Assembly (NCBI RefSeq): GCF_001275675.1
Contig: NZ_LITM01000006.1
Coordinates: forward strand, 263,350-309,938
Length of the DNA stretch: 46,589 nucleotides
Direction: 5' to 3'
Source of the DNA: Lysinibacillus sp. FJAT-14745
GTDB lineage: Bacteria > Bacillota > Bacilli > Bacillales_A > Planococcaceae
The notes below the pieces were generated by a model, which was not told the origin of the DNA, made no database searches, and saw only the letters and a program-made list of their open reading frames with translations. The position numbers and the translations under genes were made by a program. This document shows positions 1-8,806 of this stretch, in pieces. Within the stretch, counting starts at the first letter, position 1, and each line of letters begins with the position of its first letter.

Positions 1-34
1 CGTTCCAAAGAAAACTAATTAAAGCATACAACAA

Positions 35-62
35 AGCGCCCACGGAAAAACACGTGGGCGCT
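35..62 (-). terminator. Probable terminator downstream of namA
   Basis: A perfect 10-bp inverted repeat (AGCGCCCACG / CGTGGGCGCT) surrounds an 8-nt loop about 70 nt beyond the namA stop. Read on the minus strand it is followed by a short T-rich run (TTTGTTG), so termination of the proC-namA transcript is likely. The weak T tract lowers certainty. Confidence 0.6.
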
Positions 63-133
63 ATTTGACGCTTACTTAGCATAAACCAACAAGCTGTTTT
101 TATATTATGATGAATAGCCACTATACCGTTATT

Positions 134-1144
134 TTACCAGCCACGTACGTATTGCACTGGAGGTGTAACTTCTTCTCCCAATTCCTTAGCAGCATGAAGT
201 GGCCAATATGGCTCGCGTAGAAGAACACGTGCTAGGAAAATTAAGTCAGCGCGATTGTTTTGTAAAATTTCCTCTGCTTGAATGGCTGTCGTAATAAGGC
301 CGACCGCTCCAGTTGGAATATCAGCACCATGCTTAATCTCTTCAGCATGAGTTACTTGGTAGCCTGGAAAAACATTAATACGTGCTTGCACGACACCACC
401 TGTAGAAACATCCACTAAATCGACACTCTGTGATTTCATCCAGCGACTGAAGACGATAAAGTCATCCATTGTTGTACCATCTTCTGCATAGTCTTCAGCG
501 GAAACACGCACAAGTAAAGGACCATCCCAAACACTGCGAATAGCATCGATGACTTGACGTAATAATCGATAACGATTTTCTTGAGAGCCACCATACTGGT
601 CATTGCGTTTATTCGTTGCTGGTGATAAAAATTCACTAATTAAATAGCCATGTGCTCCATGGATTTCAAGAACATCAAATCCTGCCTTAGATGCCCGGAC
701 AGCTGCTTGTTTAAATGCCTCTACAACATATTCAATGTCCTCTAATGTCATCTCAGTTGGTGTTTTATAAACATCGCTAAATGCAATAGCTGATGGTGCG
801 AATATTTCGCCATCTACAGTTGCTTTACGTCCTGCGTGTGCAAGCTGTATGCCGGTTTTTGCTCCGTATGCCTTCATTCCTTGAACTAATTGACTTAAAC
901 CTTCGATATGAGCGTCATCCCAAATGCCAAGATCGTTACTAGAAATACGACCCTCTGGTACAACACCAGTAGCTTCGACAATAATTAAACCAACTTGACC
1001 AGCAGCCCGCGTTGCATAATGTACTTGGTGGAAAGGTGTGACAAGCCCATCATCCTGTGCCGAGTACATACACATCGGTGCCATCACAACACGATTTTTT
1101 AAAGAGATATTTTGTAATTGATAAGGTTCGAATAATTTAGCCAA
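134..1144 (-). CDS. namA: NADPH dehydrogenase NamA (YqjM-type old yellow enzyme)
   Basis: A 336-residue flavoenzyme of the old yellow enzyme family, which uses NADPH and FMN to reduce activated C=C bonds and related electrophiles in the cytosol. Visible hallmarks of the YqjM class are Cys25 and Tyr27 in APMCMYS near the N terminus, the substrate-binding His162/His165 pair in EIHGAHG, and a C-terminal RGW. In YqjM the arginine of that tail reaches into the neighbouring subunit. Length matches the family (about 338). The start is TTG at 1142-1144 with GGGGGC 8 nt upstream on the minus strand. It lies 45 nt downstream of proC in the same direction with no terminator between, so it is probably co-transcribed from the proC T-box promoter. 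A link to proline metabolism is not known; the pairing may be incidental. Confidence 0.93.
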   Translation of the reverse strand: MAKLFEPYQLQNISLKNRVVMAPMCMYSAQDDGLVTPFHQVHYATRAAGQVGLIIVEATGVVPEGRISSNDLGIWDDAHIEGLSQLVQGMKAYGAKTGIQLAHAGRKATVDGEIFAPSAIAFSDVYKTPTEMTLEDIEYVVEAFKQAAVRASKAGFDVLEIHGAHGYLISEFLSPATNKRNDQYGGSQENRYRLLRQVIDAIRSVWDGPLLVRVSAEDYAEDGTTMDDFIVFSRWMKSQSVDLVDVSTGGVVQARINVFPGYQVTHAEEIKHGADIPTGAVGLITTAIQAEEILQNNRADLIFLARVLLREPYWPLHAAKELGEEVTPPVQYVRGW

Positions 1145-1189
1145 TTTAAAGCCCCCTAATCCCTAGTGATATACCCTATTTTGCACCCA

Positions 1190-1996
1190 TTATTTACTAT
1201 TTGCAAGTGAACGAGATCGAGCTTCAGCTTCTTTAATACATGCTTCAATGGCTTCATTAAATTGATATTGTTCAAGAGCCTTAATTCCAGCTTCTGTTGT
1301 ACCACCAGGACTTGTGACTTTACGGCGTAAGACATCAGGCTCATCGACGGATTGCTTCAGCATTTCTGCAGTACCGGCTAGTGTTTGCGTCATTAATAGT
1401 CGTACTGTATCCTTCGAGAGACCGACCTTTGCACCAACCCGTTCAAATGCCTCCATTAAATAATAAATATAAGCTGGCCCACTCCCCGAAAGAGCCGTTA
1501 CAGCATGTAGTTGATCCTCATCTACCTCAATAACAGAACCAACTGCCTCTAAAAGCTGTAAGAAAATGGAGCGTTGTTCTGCTGTCACTTTGTCATTAAA
1601 GGCAATCCCACTTGCAGACATCCCAATAGTGGCAGAAGTGTTAGGCATAACTCGGGCGACTGGACGAGCACCTAGATGTTCTGTAATAGTAGAAATAGCA
1701 ATACCAGCTAAAATAGAAAGAACGGCTGATTGCTCTGTAATTTTAGGCTTAAGCTCACGCATCGCTGCAACGGCATCTTTAGGCTTCACCGCTAAAATGA
1801 TTAAATCAGCCTGCTGATAAATAGCATCATCAAAATTGCCATTTACATCATAAGTGTCGTGTAAAAATTGTAAGCGTTCCTTGTCTGAGCGATTGGTGAC
1901 GTAAATTTCTTGTGCTGTAAATACTTTTTCTTTAATCCAGCCTTGAATCAATGCCTCTGCCATAGAGCCTGCGCCAATAAATAGTATTTTTTTCAT
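1190..1996 (-). CDS. proC: Pyrroline-5-carboxylate reductase
   Basis: A 268-residue enzyme catalysing the last step of proline synthesis, reduction of 1-pyrroline-5-carboxylate to L-proline with NAD(P)H. The N terminus has the Rossmann GAGSMA motif (residues 8-13). The C-terminal half contains the family blocks SGSGPAYIYYLMEAF and VTSPGGTTEAGI. Length is typical. The ATG at 1994-1996 has GGAGG 7-8 nt upstream. The upstream region on the same strand holds a proline-type T-box with its own promoter (2567-2850), which explains regulation. The unusual point is the roughly 570 bp of repeats between that leader and this start codon. It corresponds to the proI/proC type of Bacillus. Confidence 0.95.
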   Translation of the reverse strand: MKKILFIGAGSMAEALIQGWIKEKVFTAQEIYVTNRSDKERLQFLHDTYDVNGNFDDAIYQQADLIILAVKPKDAVAAMRELKPKITEQSAVLSILAGIAISTITEHLGARPVARVMPNTSATIGMSASGIAFNDKVTAEQRSIFLQLLEAVGSVIEVDEDQLHAVTALSGSGPAYIYYLMEAFERVGAKVGLSKDTVRLLMTQTLAGTAEMLKQSVDEPDVLRRKVTSPGGTTEAGIKALEQYQFNEAIEACIKEAEARSRSLANSK

Positions 1997-2018
1997 GATA
2001 AAACCTCCAGTTCAATAT

Positions 2019-2214
2019 CAATTTCGCCTTGGCGTAATTGTAGCTGATGCTTCGCTTTCGCTACAGAAAACATTTGTTGCTGTCGCTCCGCTTTCGCACA
2101 GATAAAACCGTGTTGCTGTCGCTCCGCTTTCGCACAGATAAACAATGCGTCCGGATTTTAATTGTGCTAGCACAATTCATTCCTTTGAAAATCCGTGACA
2201 TCCGCCAGAGGCTT
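2019..2214 (-). repeat. Dispersed multi-hairpin element, copy A, split by a tandem array
   Basis: Reverse-oriented copy of the element also present at 26972-27153 and 40419-40667. Hairpin 3 (2019-2040, CGCCTTGGCG core with AATT flanks) is separated from the rest of the element (2147-2214) by tandem 36-bp units. The rest comprises the GCGTCCGGATTTT arm, a perfect 18-bp palindrome AATTGTGCTAGCACAATT, the TTTGAAAATCCGTGACATC arm and the GCCAGAGGCTT end. Further modules of the same family follow at 2219-2233 (CCAACA-CGA-TGTTGG) and 2356-2370 (GCCAC-AGGAC-GTGGC). Confidence 0.75.
2041..2146. repeat. 36-bp tandem repeat, three units
   Basis: Units starting at about 2041, 2077 and 2113 are 36 bp apart. 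The last two share TTGCTGTCGCTCCG and CTTTCGCACAGATAAA. The first is a variant ending CGCTACAGAAAACATTTG. Units are directly abutting with no spacers, and the block interrupts dispersed element copy A between its hairpin 3 and its GCGTCC arm. Confidence 0.85.
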
Positions 2215-2248
2215 CGGGCCAACACGATGTTGGTCACTCAGTAGTGTG

Positions 2249-2355
2249 TTGTTGCTGTCGCTACGCTTTCGCACAGATAAAACCATGTTGCTGTCGCTGC
2301 GCTTTCGCACAGATAAAACCGTGTTGCTGCCGCTACGCTTTCGCACAGATAAATT
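2249..2355. repeat. 36-bp tandem repeat, three further units
   Basis: TTGCTG starts at 2252, 2288 and 2324 (exact 36-bp period), each followed by CGCTTTCGCACAGATAAA. The block sits between two small hairpins (2219-2233 and 2356-2370). In copy C near 40.6 kb the corresponding hairpins are only 13 nt apart, so here too the array appears to have been inserted into an older element. Confidence 0.85.
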
Positions 2356-2370
2356 GCCACAGGACGTGGC

Positions 2371-2566
2371 GTTCTTAGACTGAGTTCCTCTATTTCATTA
2401 AGTGTTTGGACACCTCTGAAAAGGAACCACAACTGCGTCCATCTCACCATCTTTAAAGGTGGAAGTCTTCTATAGCTGACGCTTTGCTTTCGCTACAAAA
2501 AACATATGTAGCTGACGCTTTGCTGTCGCTACGCTTTCGCCACCAAAACATTTGCTGAATGCAGAT
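2371..2566. repeat. Variable leader segment with two degenerate repeat units
   Basis: Between the hairpin at 2356-2370 and the T-box terminator lies about 195 bp without a supported gene. Two diverged units (AGCTGACGCTTTGCT, near 2474 and 2510) belong to the same family as the 36-bp arrays. The rest (about 2371-2470) is unique sequence. It would be the transcribed 5' untranslated region of proC. Confidence 0.6.
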
Positions 2567-2608
2567 AAAAAAAGCGCTCTCGTCCTTATAAAGAAGGACG
2601 AAAACGCT
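2567..2608 (-). terminator. T-box attenuator terminator
   Basis: Read on the minus strand, a long stem (AGCGTTTTCGTCCTT paired with AAGGACGAGAGCGCT, few mismatches) is closed by a 6-nt loop and followed by seven T residues. It lies directly after the T-box core, as expected for the terminator that competes with the antiterminator. Confidence 0.88.
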
Positions 2609-2815
2609 GTTGTTTCCGCGGTACCACCTTTGTTTGCCAATTGGCACAACTCATAGCCCTTTTATCGCAAGGGAAACGGTTATGTTTTCATAACTGCTCA
2701 GAAGTAGGTTCGGTAATGGGAGCGGGTGATGTTACTTTCAGCAAATGTAACACTCTCTAAGACACCTTCACCAATTACGTACTTGGCTTCATCAACGCAC
2801 AAAATAATTAGATTA
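2567..2815 (-). promoter_or_regulatory. T-box riboswitch, proline-type, for proC
   Basis: On the minus strand the leader shows the T-box landmarks in order. These are a stem I 5' strand with GCGTTGATGAAG and AGTA, the AGAGAG bulge, a GCTG (GNUG) apical motif, a specifier segment GAA-CCT-ACTTCT-GAGC, the T-box core AAGGTGGTACCGCGG (about 2615-2630), and the terminator. The inferred specifier codon is CCU (2706-2708), which reads proline and fits the downstream proC. T-boxes bind uncharged tRNA and then favour the antiterminator. The specifier was set by position relative to conserved bases and by alignment with the second T-box in this window. Confidence 0.9.
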
Positions 2816-2821
2816 TTCAAA

Positions 2822-2850
2822 ATTATATTAATAATACTTCAAACTGTCAA
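2822..2850 (-). promoter_or_regulatory. Consensus sigma-A promoter of the proC T-box leader
   Basis: On the minus strand TTGACA (2845-2850) and TATAAT (2822-2827) are both perfect consensus with a 17-bp spacer. Transcription would begin near 2815, just before stem I of the T-box. Confidence 0.92.
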
Positions 2851-2886
2851 CAGGAGGGTGACGAAAAGAAGAAAAACTTGTAAAAT

Positions 2887-2904
2887 AGAATGAATCGGTA
2901 TTCA
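2887..2904 (+). promoter_or_regulatory. FadR-like dyad upstream of the MBL/SDR pair
   Basis: AGAATGAATCGGTATTCA contains the dyad TGAAT-CGGT-ATTCA. It matches 14 of 17 defined positions of the Bacillus FadR operator as I recall it (TGAATGAMTANTCATTCA). It lies 37 nt before the start codon of the next gene. The factor is inferred only; any TetR-family repressor could use it. Confidence 0.4.
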
Positions 2905-2940
2905 CTAGTTACATAAGTTGCAAGAAGGGGGAAACAGCTT

Positions 2941-3888
2941 TTGTCTATATACAAAATAGAAATACCAACACCCTATGACGTAGGAGATGTGAATGCATTT
3001 GTTGTCAAAGGCGATGCATTGACCATTTTTGATGTTGGTCCAAAAACAATGGAAGCCTATGATGCGCTTAAATGGGGTATTCGAGCAGCGGGCTTTGACA
3101 TGCGAGATATTGAACAGGTTGTGTTAACCCATCATCATCCAGATCATGCAGGCTGGGTGGATGCCTTTCCAAACGCAGAAATTTTAGGGCATGCCTATAA
3201 TGATAAATGGCTTCGTCATGACGAGGATTTTTTACGTTACCATGTGCAGTTTTACAGTGAGCGCTTATTTGAGCACGGTGTTCCTCAACAATATATCCAG
3301 CCAAGTGTCCATGTCCGCCGTGAAATAGAGCTTGTAGGTGAACGACCATTAACACAAATTCTTAACGATGGGGATGAAGTGCCAGGACATCCTGGATTAA
3401 AGGCTATTGAAACATTAGGACACGCACAAAGCCATTTAATCTACTGGGATGAAAAAACTCATCAAGTAATAGGTGGAGATTTATTGCTTGAAAAAATTAC
3501 ACCCAACCCATTAATTGAGCCACCACTAGACCGTACTTTAGGACGTACTAAATCGTTACTACAATATAATGAATCGCTAGAAATTTTACGTCGATTACCC
3601 GTAAAAAAGATGTATACAGGACATGGTGCTGAGCTAGAGAATATTCATGATTTAATTGATAAACGACTAGAACGCCAGCATCAGCAATCTTTGAAGGTCT
3701 GTGAATTATTTGGGGACGAATCATTAACTACTGTACAAGTAACGAAGCGCTTTTACCCAGCAATTTTTCAACGCCAGCTTGGTCTGACGTTGTCCAAAAC
3801 GCTCGGTTATTTAGATTACTTAGAGGCCAACAATTTCATTACATCTACAAAAACGGAAGAAGGTATCTATTTATTTCAAAGGAAGTAG
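2941..3888 (+). CDS. MBL-fold metallo-hydrolase
   Basis: A 315-residue soluble protein of the metallo-beta-lactamase fold. The metal-binding signature HxHxDH is complete (H64, H66, D68, H69 in THHHPDHAGW), followed by later metal-ligand candidates in LGHAQSHL, GGDLLL and YTGHG. The last roughly 70 residues look like a winged-helix-type tail (LSKTLGYLDYLEANNF), as in several MBL hydrolases of Bacillus. The start is TTG at 2941 with GGGGGAAA about 8 nt upstream. Only 8 nt separate its stop from the following SDR gene, whose ribosome site overlaps this stop codon, so the two are translationally linked. The substrate cannot be told from sequence. A FadR-like dyad upstream hints at fatty-acid-responsive control, but that is inference. 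Confidence 0.88.
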   Translation: MSIYKIEIPTPYDVGDVNAFVVKGDALTIFDVGPKTMEAYDALKWGIRAAGFDMRDIEQVVLTHHHPDHAGWVDAFPNAEILGHAYNDKWLRHDEDFLRYHVQFYSERLFEHGVPQQYIQPSVHVRREIELVGERPLTQILNDGDEVPGHPGLKAIETLGHAQSHLIYWDEKTHQVIGGDLLLEKITPNPLIEPPLDRTLGRTKSLLQYNESLEILRRLPVKKMYTGHGAELENIHDLIDKRLERQHQQSLKVCELFGDESLTTVQVTKRFYPAIFQRQLGLTLSKTLGYLDYLEANNFITSTKTEEGIYLFQRK

Positions 3889-3896
3889 GTTTAAAT

Positions 3897-4652
3897 ATGA
3901 ACATGAATAAAAAGACTATCTTCGTGACAGGTGCAACGAGTGGTGTAGGATTGAAAATTACAGAATTATTAGTAGCACAAGGTCATACAGTTTATGCAAC
4001 AGGACGCAATGCGGTGGCATTGAAAGTATTAGAACGCGTAGGTGCAAACGTGATCCAAGCAGATTTAACTAATTTATCTACAATCGATGAAGTATGTGCA
4101 CAACTACCGCCTCTTGATGTAGCTATTCTATCTGCCGGGGTAGGTAAGTTTGGCATTGCACCTGACTTATCAGATGAAGCTATTAGACAAATGGTAGAGC
4201 TAAATGTCAGTGTACCGATGTATTTAGCAAAACGTCTAGCAACACCTATGATACAACGTCAGCAAGGTCAGTTAATCTTCATCGGTTCACAGGCAGGAAA
4301 GGTAGCCACACCTAAGGCTAGTGTTTATGCTGCTACAAAGCATGCGATTGTTGGCTTTACGAATGGGCTTCGCATGGAACTGGCTCCGTATAATGTTAAA
4401 GTCACTGCGATACATCCAGGTCCAATCGATACACCATTTTTAGATAAGGCGAGTGATGAAAGTGGCTATCGCGAGTCTTTAGGAAGATTTTTATTAACAG
4501 CTGAAGAAGTTGCACAAGCTACAGTAAAAACAATTGAACGCCCAGTTCGAGAGGTTAATTTACCAAGGGTCATGGGGTTAACAAGCAAGCTGTATGCAAT
4601 GGCACCTGCAACTGTAGAATTTTTAGGCAAATCATTTTTCAATAAAAAATAG
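3897..4652 (+). CDS. Short-chain dehydrogenase/reductase (SDR)
   Basis: A 251-residue NAD(P)-dependent oxidoreductase of the classical SDR family. The cofactor motif TGATSGVG is at residues 11-18, an LSAGVG segment (variant of NNAG) near 79-84, catalytic Ser131, and the YxxxK pair Tyr144/Lys148 in YAATK. The PG turn after the active site (HPGPIDTPF) is also present. ATG 3897 is preceded by AGGAAGTAGG, which overlaps the stop of the MBL gene, so the pair forms an operon ended by the hairpin at 4658-4707. An alternative start is the ATG two codons later. The substrate is unknown; the arginine at residue 37 after the first beta-alpha-beta unit suggests NADP preference, which is only a guess. Confidence 0.9.
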   Translation: MNMNKKTIFVTGATSGVGLKITELLVAQGHTVYATGRNAVALKVLERVGANVIQADLTNLSTIDEVCAQLPPLDVAILSAGVGKFGIAPDLSDEAIRQMVELNVSVPMYLAKRLATPMIQRQQGQLIFIGSQAGKVATPKASVYAATKHAIVGFTNGLRMELAPYNVKVTAIHPGPIDTPFLDKASDESGYRESLGRFLLTAEEVAQATVKTIERPVREVNLPRVMGLTSKLYAMAPATVEFLGKSFFNKK

Positions 4653-4657
4653 TCATT

Positions 4658-4707
4658 AAACTGTAAACGTACTTAAGTAAAAATTGAGTGTGTTTACAGT
4701 TTTTTTA
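4658..4707 (+). terminator. Rho-independent terminator of the MBL-SDR operon
   Basis: An 11-bp stem AAACTGTAAAC / GTTTACAGTTT separated by 23 nt, ending in a run of seven T residues. Confidence 0.85.
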
Positions 4708-5203
4708 TGTAATACAGTACTACTAAGCAGTTATCAGTGAAAGTCAAAAAACGATCGCTAGAAAAATAAACGACTACAGCTTAAAGGAAAATGACATATT
4801 TTCGTAGTTTTATAATTTGAGAATAAACAAAGCTGTTTCGCATATTGAATTCTCAGATTGTAGACGAATGCTATTTTCTTTGTATAAAGCTGAATGGGAA
4901 TATAATCGGTAGTTTCCCACAACTGCCTTTTGTAAAGGGGGTGGAACTGTAGTGTTTTCGATTCCCTAGTGCCAATCAACCTTTGTTTATTGATACACAT
5001 TGATTTTATAGTATTATTTTTCTTTTTTTTTTTCGTAAGTAACATGTTTACTTTCCTGAAATTTATATTATATATATTCATGTAGCGAGTAAAAATTCGT
5101 TTTTCCGAGTGAAAATATTCATAGTTGCTACAATGGCTTAAAGTATTGTAATGACTCACTTTTTACAATAAACATAAAAGTCTATAAATTTATAAAAATA
5201 CAC
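4708..5203. other. Intergenic region without a supported gene
   Basis: About 500 bp of very AT-rich DNA, including a run of ten or more T near 5025-5036. A long minus-strand open frame (4758-5159) lacks a ribosome site and family resemblance and is not called. A TGAAAATATTCA dyad near 5113 resembles half-sites of arginine-repressor boxes but is 12 bp rather than 14. Nothing else is recognised. Confidence 0.5.
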
Positions 5204-5269
5204 TTGCGCTTATTTTTATAACATGATACTATTCGTGTATAAACTTTTAAGTGGATGTATAAACATACA
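5204..5269 (+). promoter_or_regulatory. argG promoter with candidate arginine-repressor box
   Basis: TTGCGC (5204-5209) and TACTAT (5227-5232) are spaced by 17 bp. Just downstream, TGTATAAAC occurs twice (5236-5244 and 5256-5264). The second copy forms a 14-bp dyad TGTATAAACATACA (5256-5269) with the same geometry as ARG boxes (TGAATWWWWATTCA). Repression of argGH by an ArgR/AhrC protein in response to arginine is a reasonable inference. Confidence 0.55.
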
Positions 5270-5300
5270 TATCTTGTAGATTAATTGGAGGCGCATTTTT

Positions 5301-6494
5301 ATGGCGAATAAAAAAGTAGTACTAGCATATTCAGGAGGTCTTGATACTTCTGTAGCAATTCCGTGGTTAAAAGAACAAGGTTGGGACGTTATTGCAGTTT
5401 GTCTTGATGTTGGTGAAGGTAAGGATCTTGAATTTGTAAAAAATAAAGCTCTTCAAGTAGGAGCAATTGAATCATATATGGTAGATGCGAAGGATGAATT
5501 CGCTGAAGGATATGCATTAATTTCATTACAAGCTCATACTTGGTACGAACAAAAATACCCACTAGTATCGGCACTTTCTCGTCCATTAATTTCTAAAAAA
5601 TTAGTGGAAATTGCGAATCAAGTAGGTGCTGACGCAGTAGCTCATGGTTGCACAGGTAAAGGTAATGACCAAGTTCGTTTCGAAGTTTCCATCAAAGCGC
5701 TAAATCCGGACTTAGAAGTATTAGCACCTGTACGTGAGTGGGGCTGGAGCCGTGATGAGGAAATCGAATATGCTATGAAACATAATGTACCGATTCCTGC
5801 AACGTTAGATTCACCATTCTCAATCGACCAAAACCTATGGGGCCGTGCAAATGAAGCGGGTATAATGGAAGATCCATGGGTATCTCCACCTGAAGAAGCA
5901 TACGGTTTAACAGTTTCTGTGGAAAATGCTCCAGATGAAGCGGAATACGTAGAAATTGAATTTGTTGCTGGTAAGCCAGTATCTTTAAACGGTAAAGAAA
6001 TGAAGCTTGCTGATTTAATCCAAGAGCTAAATGCAGTAGCTGGAGCACACGGTGTTGGTCGTATCGATCACGTAGAAAACCGATTAGTTGGTATTAAATC
6101 TCGTGAAGTTTATGAAATTCCAGGTGCAAAAGTGCTATTAACAGCACATAAAGAGCTAGAAGACTTAACGCTTGTAAAAGAGTTAGCACACTTCAAGCCA
6201 GTCATTGAGAAAAAATTATCTGAATTAATTTATGATGGTTTATGGTTCTCTCCATTACGTGTAGCACTGGAGTCATTCCTTGCTGAATCACAAAAATTTG
6301 TGAACGGTACTGTGCGCGTGAAGCTTTACAAAGGTCATGCAATTGTGGAAGGACGTAAATCTCCAAATTCACTTTATAATGAAAAGCTAGCAACATATTC
6401 TAAAGAAGACCAATTCAACCATGCTTCAGCAGTAGGCTTCATCGAATTATGGGGTCTGCCAACAGTGGTTAACTCTTCAGTAAATAAAAATTAA
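5301..6494 (+). CDS. argG: Argininosuccinate synthase
   Basis: A 397-residue cytosolic ligase that joins citrulline and aspartate using ATP to make argininosuccinate, the penultimate arginine step. The N-type ATP pyrophosphatase loop AYSGGLDTS is at residues 9-17, and [20 protein letters not shown] residues (here [15 protein letters not shown]) mark the substrate site. SIDQNLWGR and the [17 protein letters not shown] region near the C terminus are family blocks. Length is standard. ATG 5301 has GGAGG 9 nt upstream. It is followed by argH after 83 nt, with a hairpin between the genes that could reduce downstream expression. Confidence 0.97.
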   Translation: MANKKVVLAYSGGLDTSVAIPWLKEQGWDVIAVCLDVGEGKDLEFVKNKALQVGAIESYMVDAKDEFAEGYALISLQAHTWYEQKYPLVSALSRPLISKKLVEIANQVGADAVAHGCTGKGNDQVRFEVSIKALNPDLEVLAPVREWGWSRDEEIEYAMKHNVPIPATLDSPFSIDQNLWGRANEAGIMEDPWVSPPEEAYGLTVSVENAPDEAEYVEIEFVAGKPVSLNGKEMKLADLIQELNAVAGAHGVGRIDHVENRLVGIKSREVYEIPGAKVLLTAHKELEDLTLVKELAHFKPVIEKKLSELIYDGLWFSPLRVALESFLAESQKFVNGTVRVKLYKGHAIVEGRKSPNSLYNEKLATYSKEDQFNHASAVGFIELWGLPTVVNSSVNKN

Positions 6495-6508
6495 TCTTTT
6501 GACAGCAG

Positions 6509-6546
6509 GGTGTAGTGTAGCATTAAACGCTGTACTGCACCTTTTT
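6509..6546 (+). terminator. Hairpin with T run between argG and argH
   Basis: GGTGTAGTGTAGC and GCTGTACTGCACC pair over 13 positions (with G-U pairs) around a 7-nt loop, followed by TTTTT. As RNA it would act as a partial terminator or processing barrier inside the argGH transcript. Confidence 0.55.
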
Positions 6547-6577
6547 CAAAAAGAATTTAAGGAAAAGGTGAGCTGTT

Positions 6578-7951
6578 ATGACAAAACTTTGGGGCGGACG
6601 TTTCCAAAAATCAGCAGAAGCATGGGTGGACGAGTTCGGCGCATCGATTGGCTTTGACCAACAGCTTGTTCTAGAAGACCTTGAAGGTAGTGTAGCACAT
6701 GTTACGATGCTTGGTGCAACAGGAATTTTACCAGTAGCTGACGTAGAGGCAATACTTGGCGGACTTGCACAATTACAAGAAAAAGCAATCGCAGGGGAGC
6801 TTGAATTTACAGTTGCTAATGAAGATATTCACTTAAATCTGGAAAAAATGCTCATTGATTTGATTGGTCCTGTAGGTGGTAAGCTTCACACAGGCCGTAG
6901 CCGAAATGACCAAGTAGCAACAGATATGCATATTTTCTTGAAAAAACGTGTGAAGGAAGCAATAGATTTAGTTGAGATATTCCAAAAGACATTGCTAGAA
7001 AAAGCTGAGGAGCATGTGGAAACAATTGCACCAGGTTATACACATTTGCAACGTGCACAACCAATTTCATTTGCGCATCACTTAATGGCTTATTTCTGGA
7101 TGTTAGAGCGTGATAAACAACGCTTTACGGAGTCACTTAAACGTATCGATATTTTGCCTTTAGGTGCAGGTGCCATGGCGGGGACAACTTTTCCAATCGA
7201 CCGCTTAAAATCCGCGGAGCTTCTAAGCTTTAGCGAGGTTTATGCAAATTCTATGGATGCAGTGAGTGACCGTGATTTTATCGTTGAGTTTTTAAGCAAT
7301 TCATCTTTATTAATGGCGCATTTATCTCGTTTTGCAGAGGAAATTATTTTGTGGTCGACAGATGAATTCAAATTTATCGAACTAGATGATGCTTTCTCAA
7401 CAGGTTCTTCTATTATGCCACAAAAGAAAAATCCTGATATGGCGGAGTTAATCCGTGGAAAAACAGGACGTGTTTACGGGAACTTAATGGGCTTATTAAC
7501 AGTTCTTAAAGGAACACCGTTAACATACAACAAAGATATGCAGGAAGATAAAGAAGGTATGTTCGATACAGTCCATACAATTCTTGGTTCATTAAAAATC
7601 TTTGAAGGTATGATTCGCACGATGACTGTCAATACAGAGCGTTTGCACCAGGCAGTACACTCTGACTTCTCCAATGCTACGGAGCTTGCAGATTATCTAG
7701 CAACAAAAGGTATGCCTTTCCGTGAAGCACATGAAGTGACAGGAAAACTTGTATTCACATGTATTCAAAAGGGCATCTACTTATTAGACTTACCGCTTGA
7801 AGACATGAAAAAAGAAAGTGAGCTTATCGAAGCGGATATTTACGATGTATTAGCGCCTGAAGCTGCCGTTCGTCGTCGTCATTCATTAGGCGGTACAGGA
7901 TTTGATCAAGTAATCATCCAAATCGACAAGGCAAAAGCTTGTCTTGTTTAA
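6578..7951 (+). CDS. argH: Argininosuccinate lyase
   Basis: A 457-residue enzyme of the fumarase/aspartase superfamily that cleaves argininosuccinate to arginine and fumarate. The family signature [12 protein letters not shown] lies at residues 276-287 and contains the catalytic serine loop. The THLQRAQP block (155-162) supplies the other active-site region, and HTGRSRNDQ (104-112) is also typical. ATG 6578 follows AAAGGTGA at good spacing. The order argG-argH matches Bacillus. No internal lesions are seen. The transcript probably ends at the strong hairpin at 8099-8131. Confidence 0.97.
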   Translation: MTKLWGGRFQKSAEAWVDEFGASIGFDQQLVLEDLEGSVAHVTMLGATGILPVADVEAILGGLAQLQEKAIAGELEFTVANEDIHLNLEKMLIDLIGPVGGKLHTGRSRNDQVATDMHIFLKKRVKEAIDLVEIFQKTLLEKAEEHVETIAPGYTHLQRAQPISFAHHLMAYFWMLERDKQRFTESLKRIDILPLGAGAMAGTTFPIDRLKSAELLSFSEVYANSMDAVSDRDFIVEFLSNSSLLMAHLSRFAEEIILWSTDEFKFIELDDAFSTGSSIMPQKKNPDMAELIRGKTGRVYGNLMGLLTVLKGTPLTYNKDMQEDKEGMFDTVHTILGSLKIFEGMIRTMTVNTERLHQAVHSDFSNATELADYLATKGMPFREAHEVTGKLVFTCIQKGIYLLDLPLEDMKKESELIEADIYDVLAPEAAVRRRHSLGGTGFDQVIIQIDKAKACLV

Positions 7952-8098
7952 CAATTAATTTAGCGTGCATGTCCTTGTGACTTTTGCATAGATATTCATT
8001 AAAGCTGTCCAGTGAGGCACTATGAAAAACCATTTTCCTTTTTCGTTAGAGCTAGAAGGTGAAACGAAAAAGAGCCCCTTACATAGGTGAAGGACAAT

Positions 8099-8131
8099 CC
8101 CCAATTCTGGAGACGCGGAATTGGGGTTTTT
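8099..8131 (+). terminator. Rho-independent terminator after argH
   Basis: A 9-bp perfect stem CCCCAATTC / GAATTGGGG around a 10-nt loop, followed by five T residues. It lies just 31 nt upstream of the next start codon. Confidence 0.85.
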
Positions 8132-8519
8132 GTGTAAAGAAATAACAAAGGGAGGAATTTCAATGAATGAGCGTTTTATAAAGGGGTACGAAACAATTAA
8201 ACAGTATGTCACAAAGGAAGAAGCAGCACGAATGATTGAGGCTGATGCACTAGCTGATGTAGCACCAGATTTACGCAAAATGATTATTGAATTTGCATAC
8301 GGTGATGTTTATTCAAGACCAGGGCTAGATGCGAAAAGTCGCGCACTTGTTGTCATTACAGATTTTCCGAACAGGAAAGCCCAATCCTTCAGGTGTGGGA
8401 TGAGAGTGAGGTCGGATACGGAGTGCTACTAAAAAACTGAAAGGTTTGTGGTACTTCAAGTATCCGAAAATTCCGCACTTTTGTATGTTGCATTTATAAA
8501 TAAAGCTGATACATTTAAG

Positions 8520-8666
8520 TTGAGAGAGGAATTTCCTCATCTTCAACATTTGCCAAGCCAATGAACACGTTCCTATTTTGTATCTACCGCAGGAAACGTA
8601 TCGAGTGAAATCATCAAGCATTATGTGGAACAACAAAAAACAAGGGGGAAATACTATGCAAGTTAA
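8520..8666 (+). pseudogene. tnpA (IS200-type Y1 transposase) C-terminal remnant
   Basis: Reading from 8520 gives a peptide ending SYFVSTAGNVSSEIIKHYV, then EQQKTRGKYYAS, the characteristic C-terminal end of IS200/IS605 TnpA. An in-frame TGA at 8562-8564 falls where the family usually has a tryptophan. The catalytic HUH and tyrosine regions upstream are not recognisable. The transposase is dead, so the element cannot move on its own. Confidence 0.65.
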
Positions 8667-8806
8667 ATGTAGCAATTGTGGTTTTGCGTAATTTTTTAAA
8701 GACTGAAAATTCAATAAATTGCGCAACTCAGTTCATGGTCAATAATTAGATAAGCAATTATAGAAGAGTAAAAAGCTAGATTAATTAGAGAATGAGGTGA
8801 AGAACA

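Noticed and set aside
2041..2355. 36-bp direct repeats resembling a CRISPR array
   Set aside because: Units abut with no unique spacers and vary within the unit. No cas genes are nearby, so they are simple tandem repeats.
4758..5159. Minus-strand frame of 133 codons before argG
   Set aside because: Very AT-rich, no ribosome site, unlikely composition, and it overlaps the argG regulatory region.
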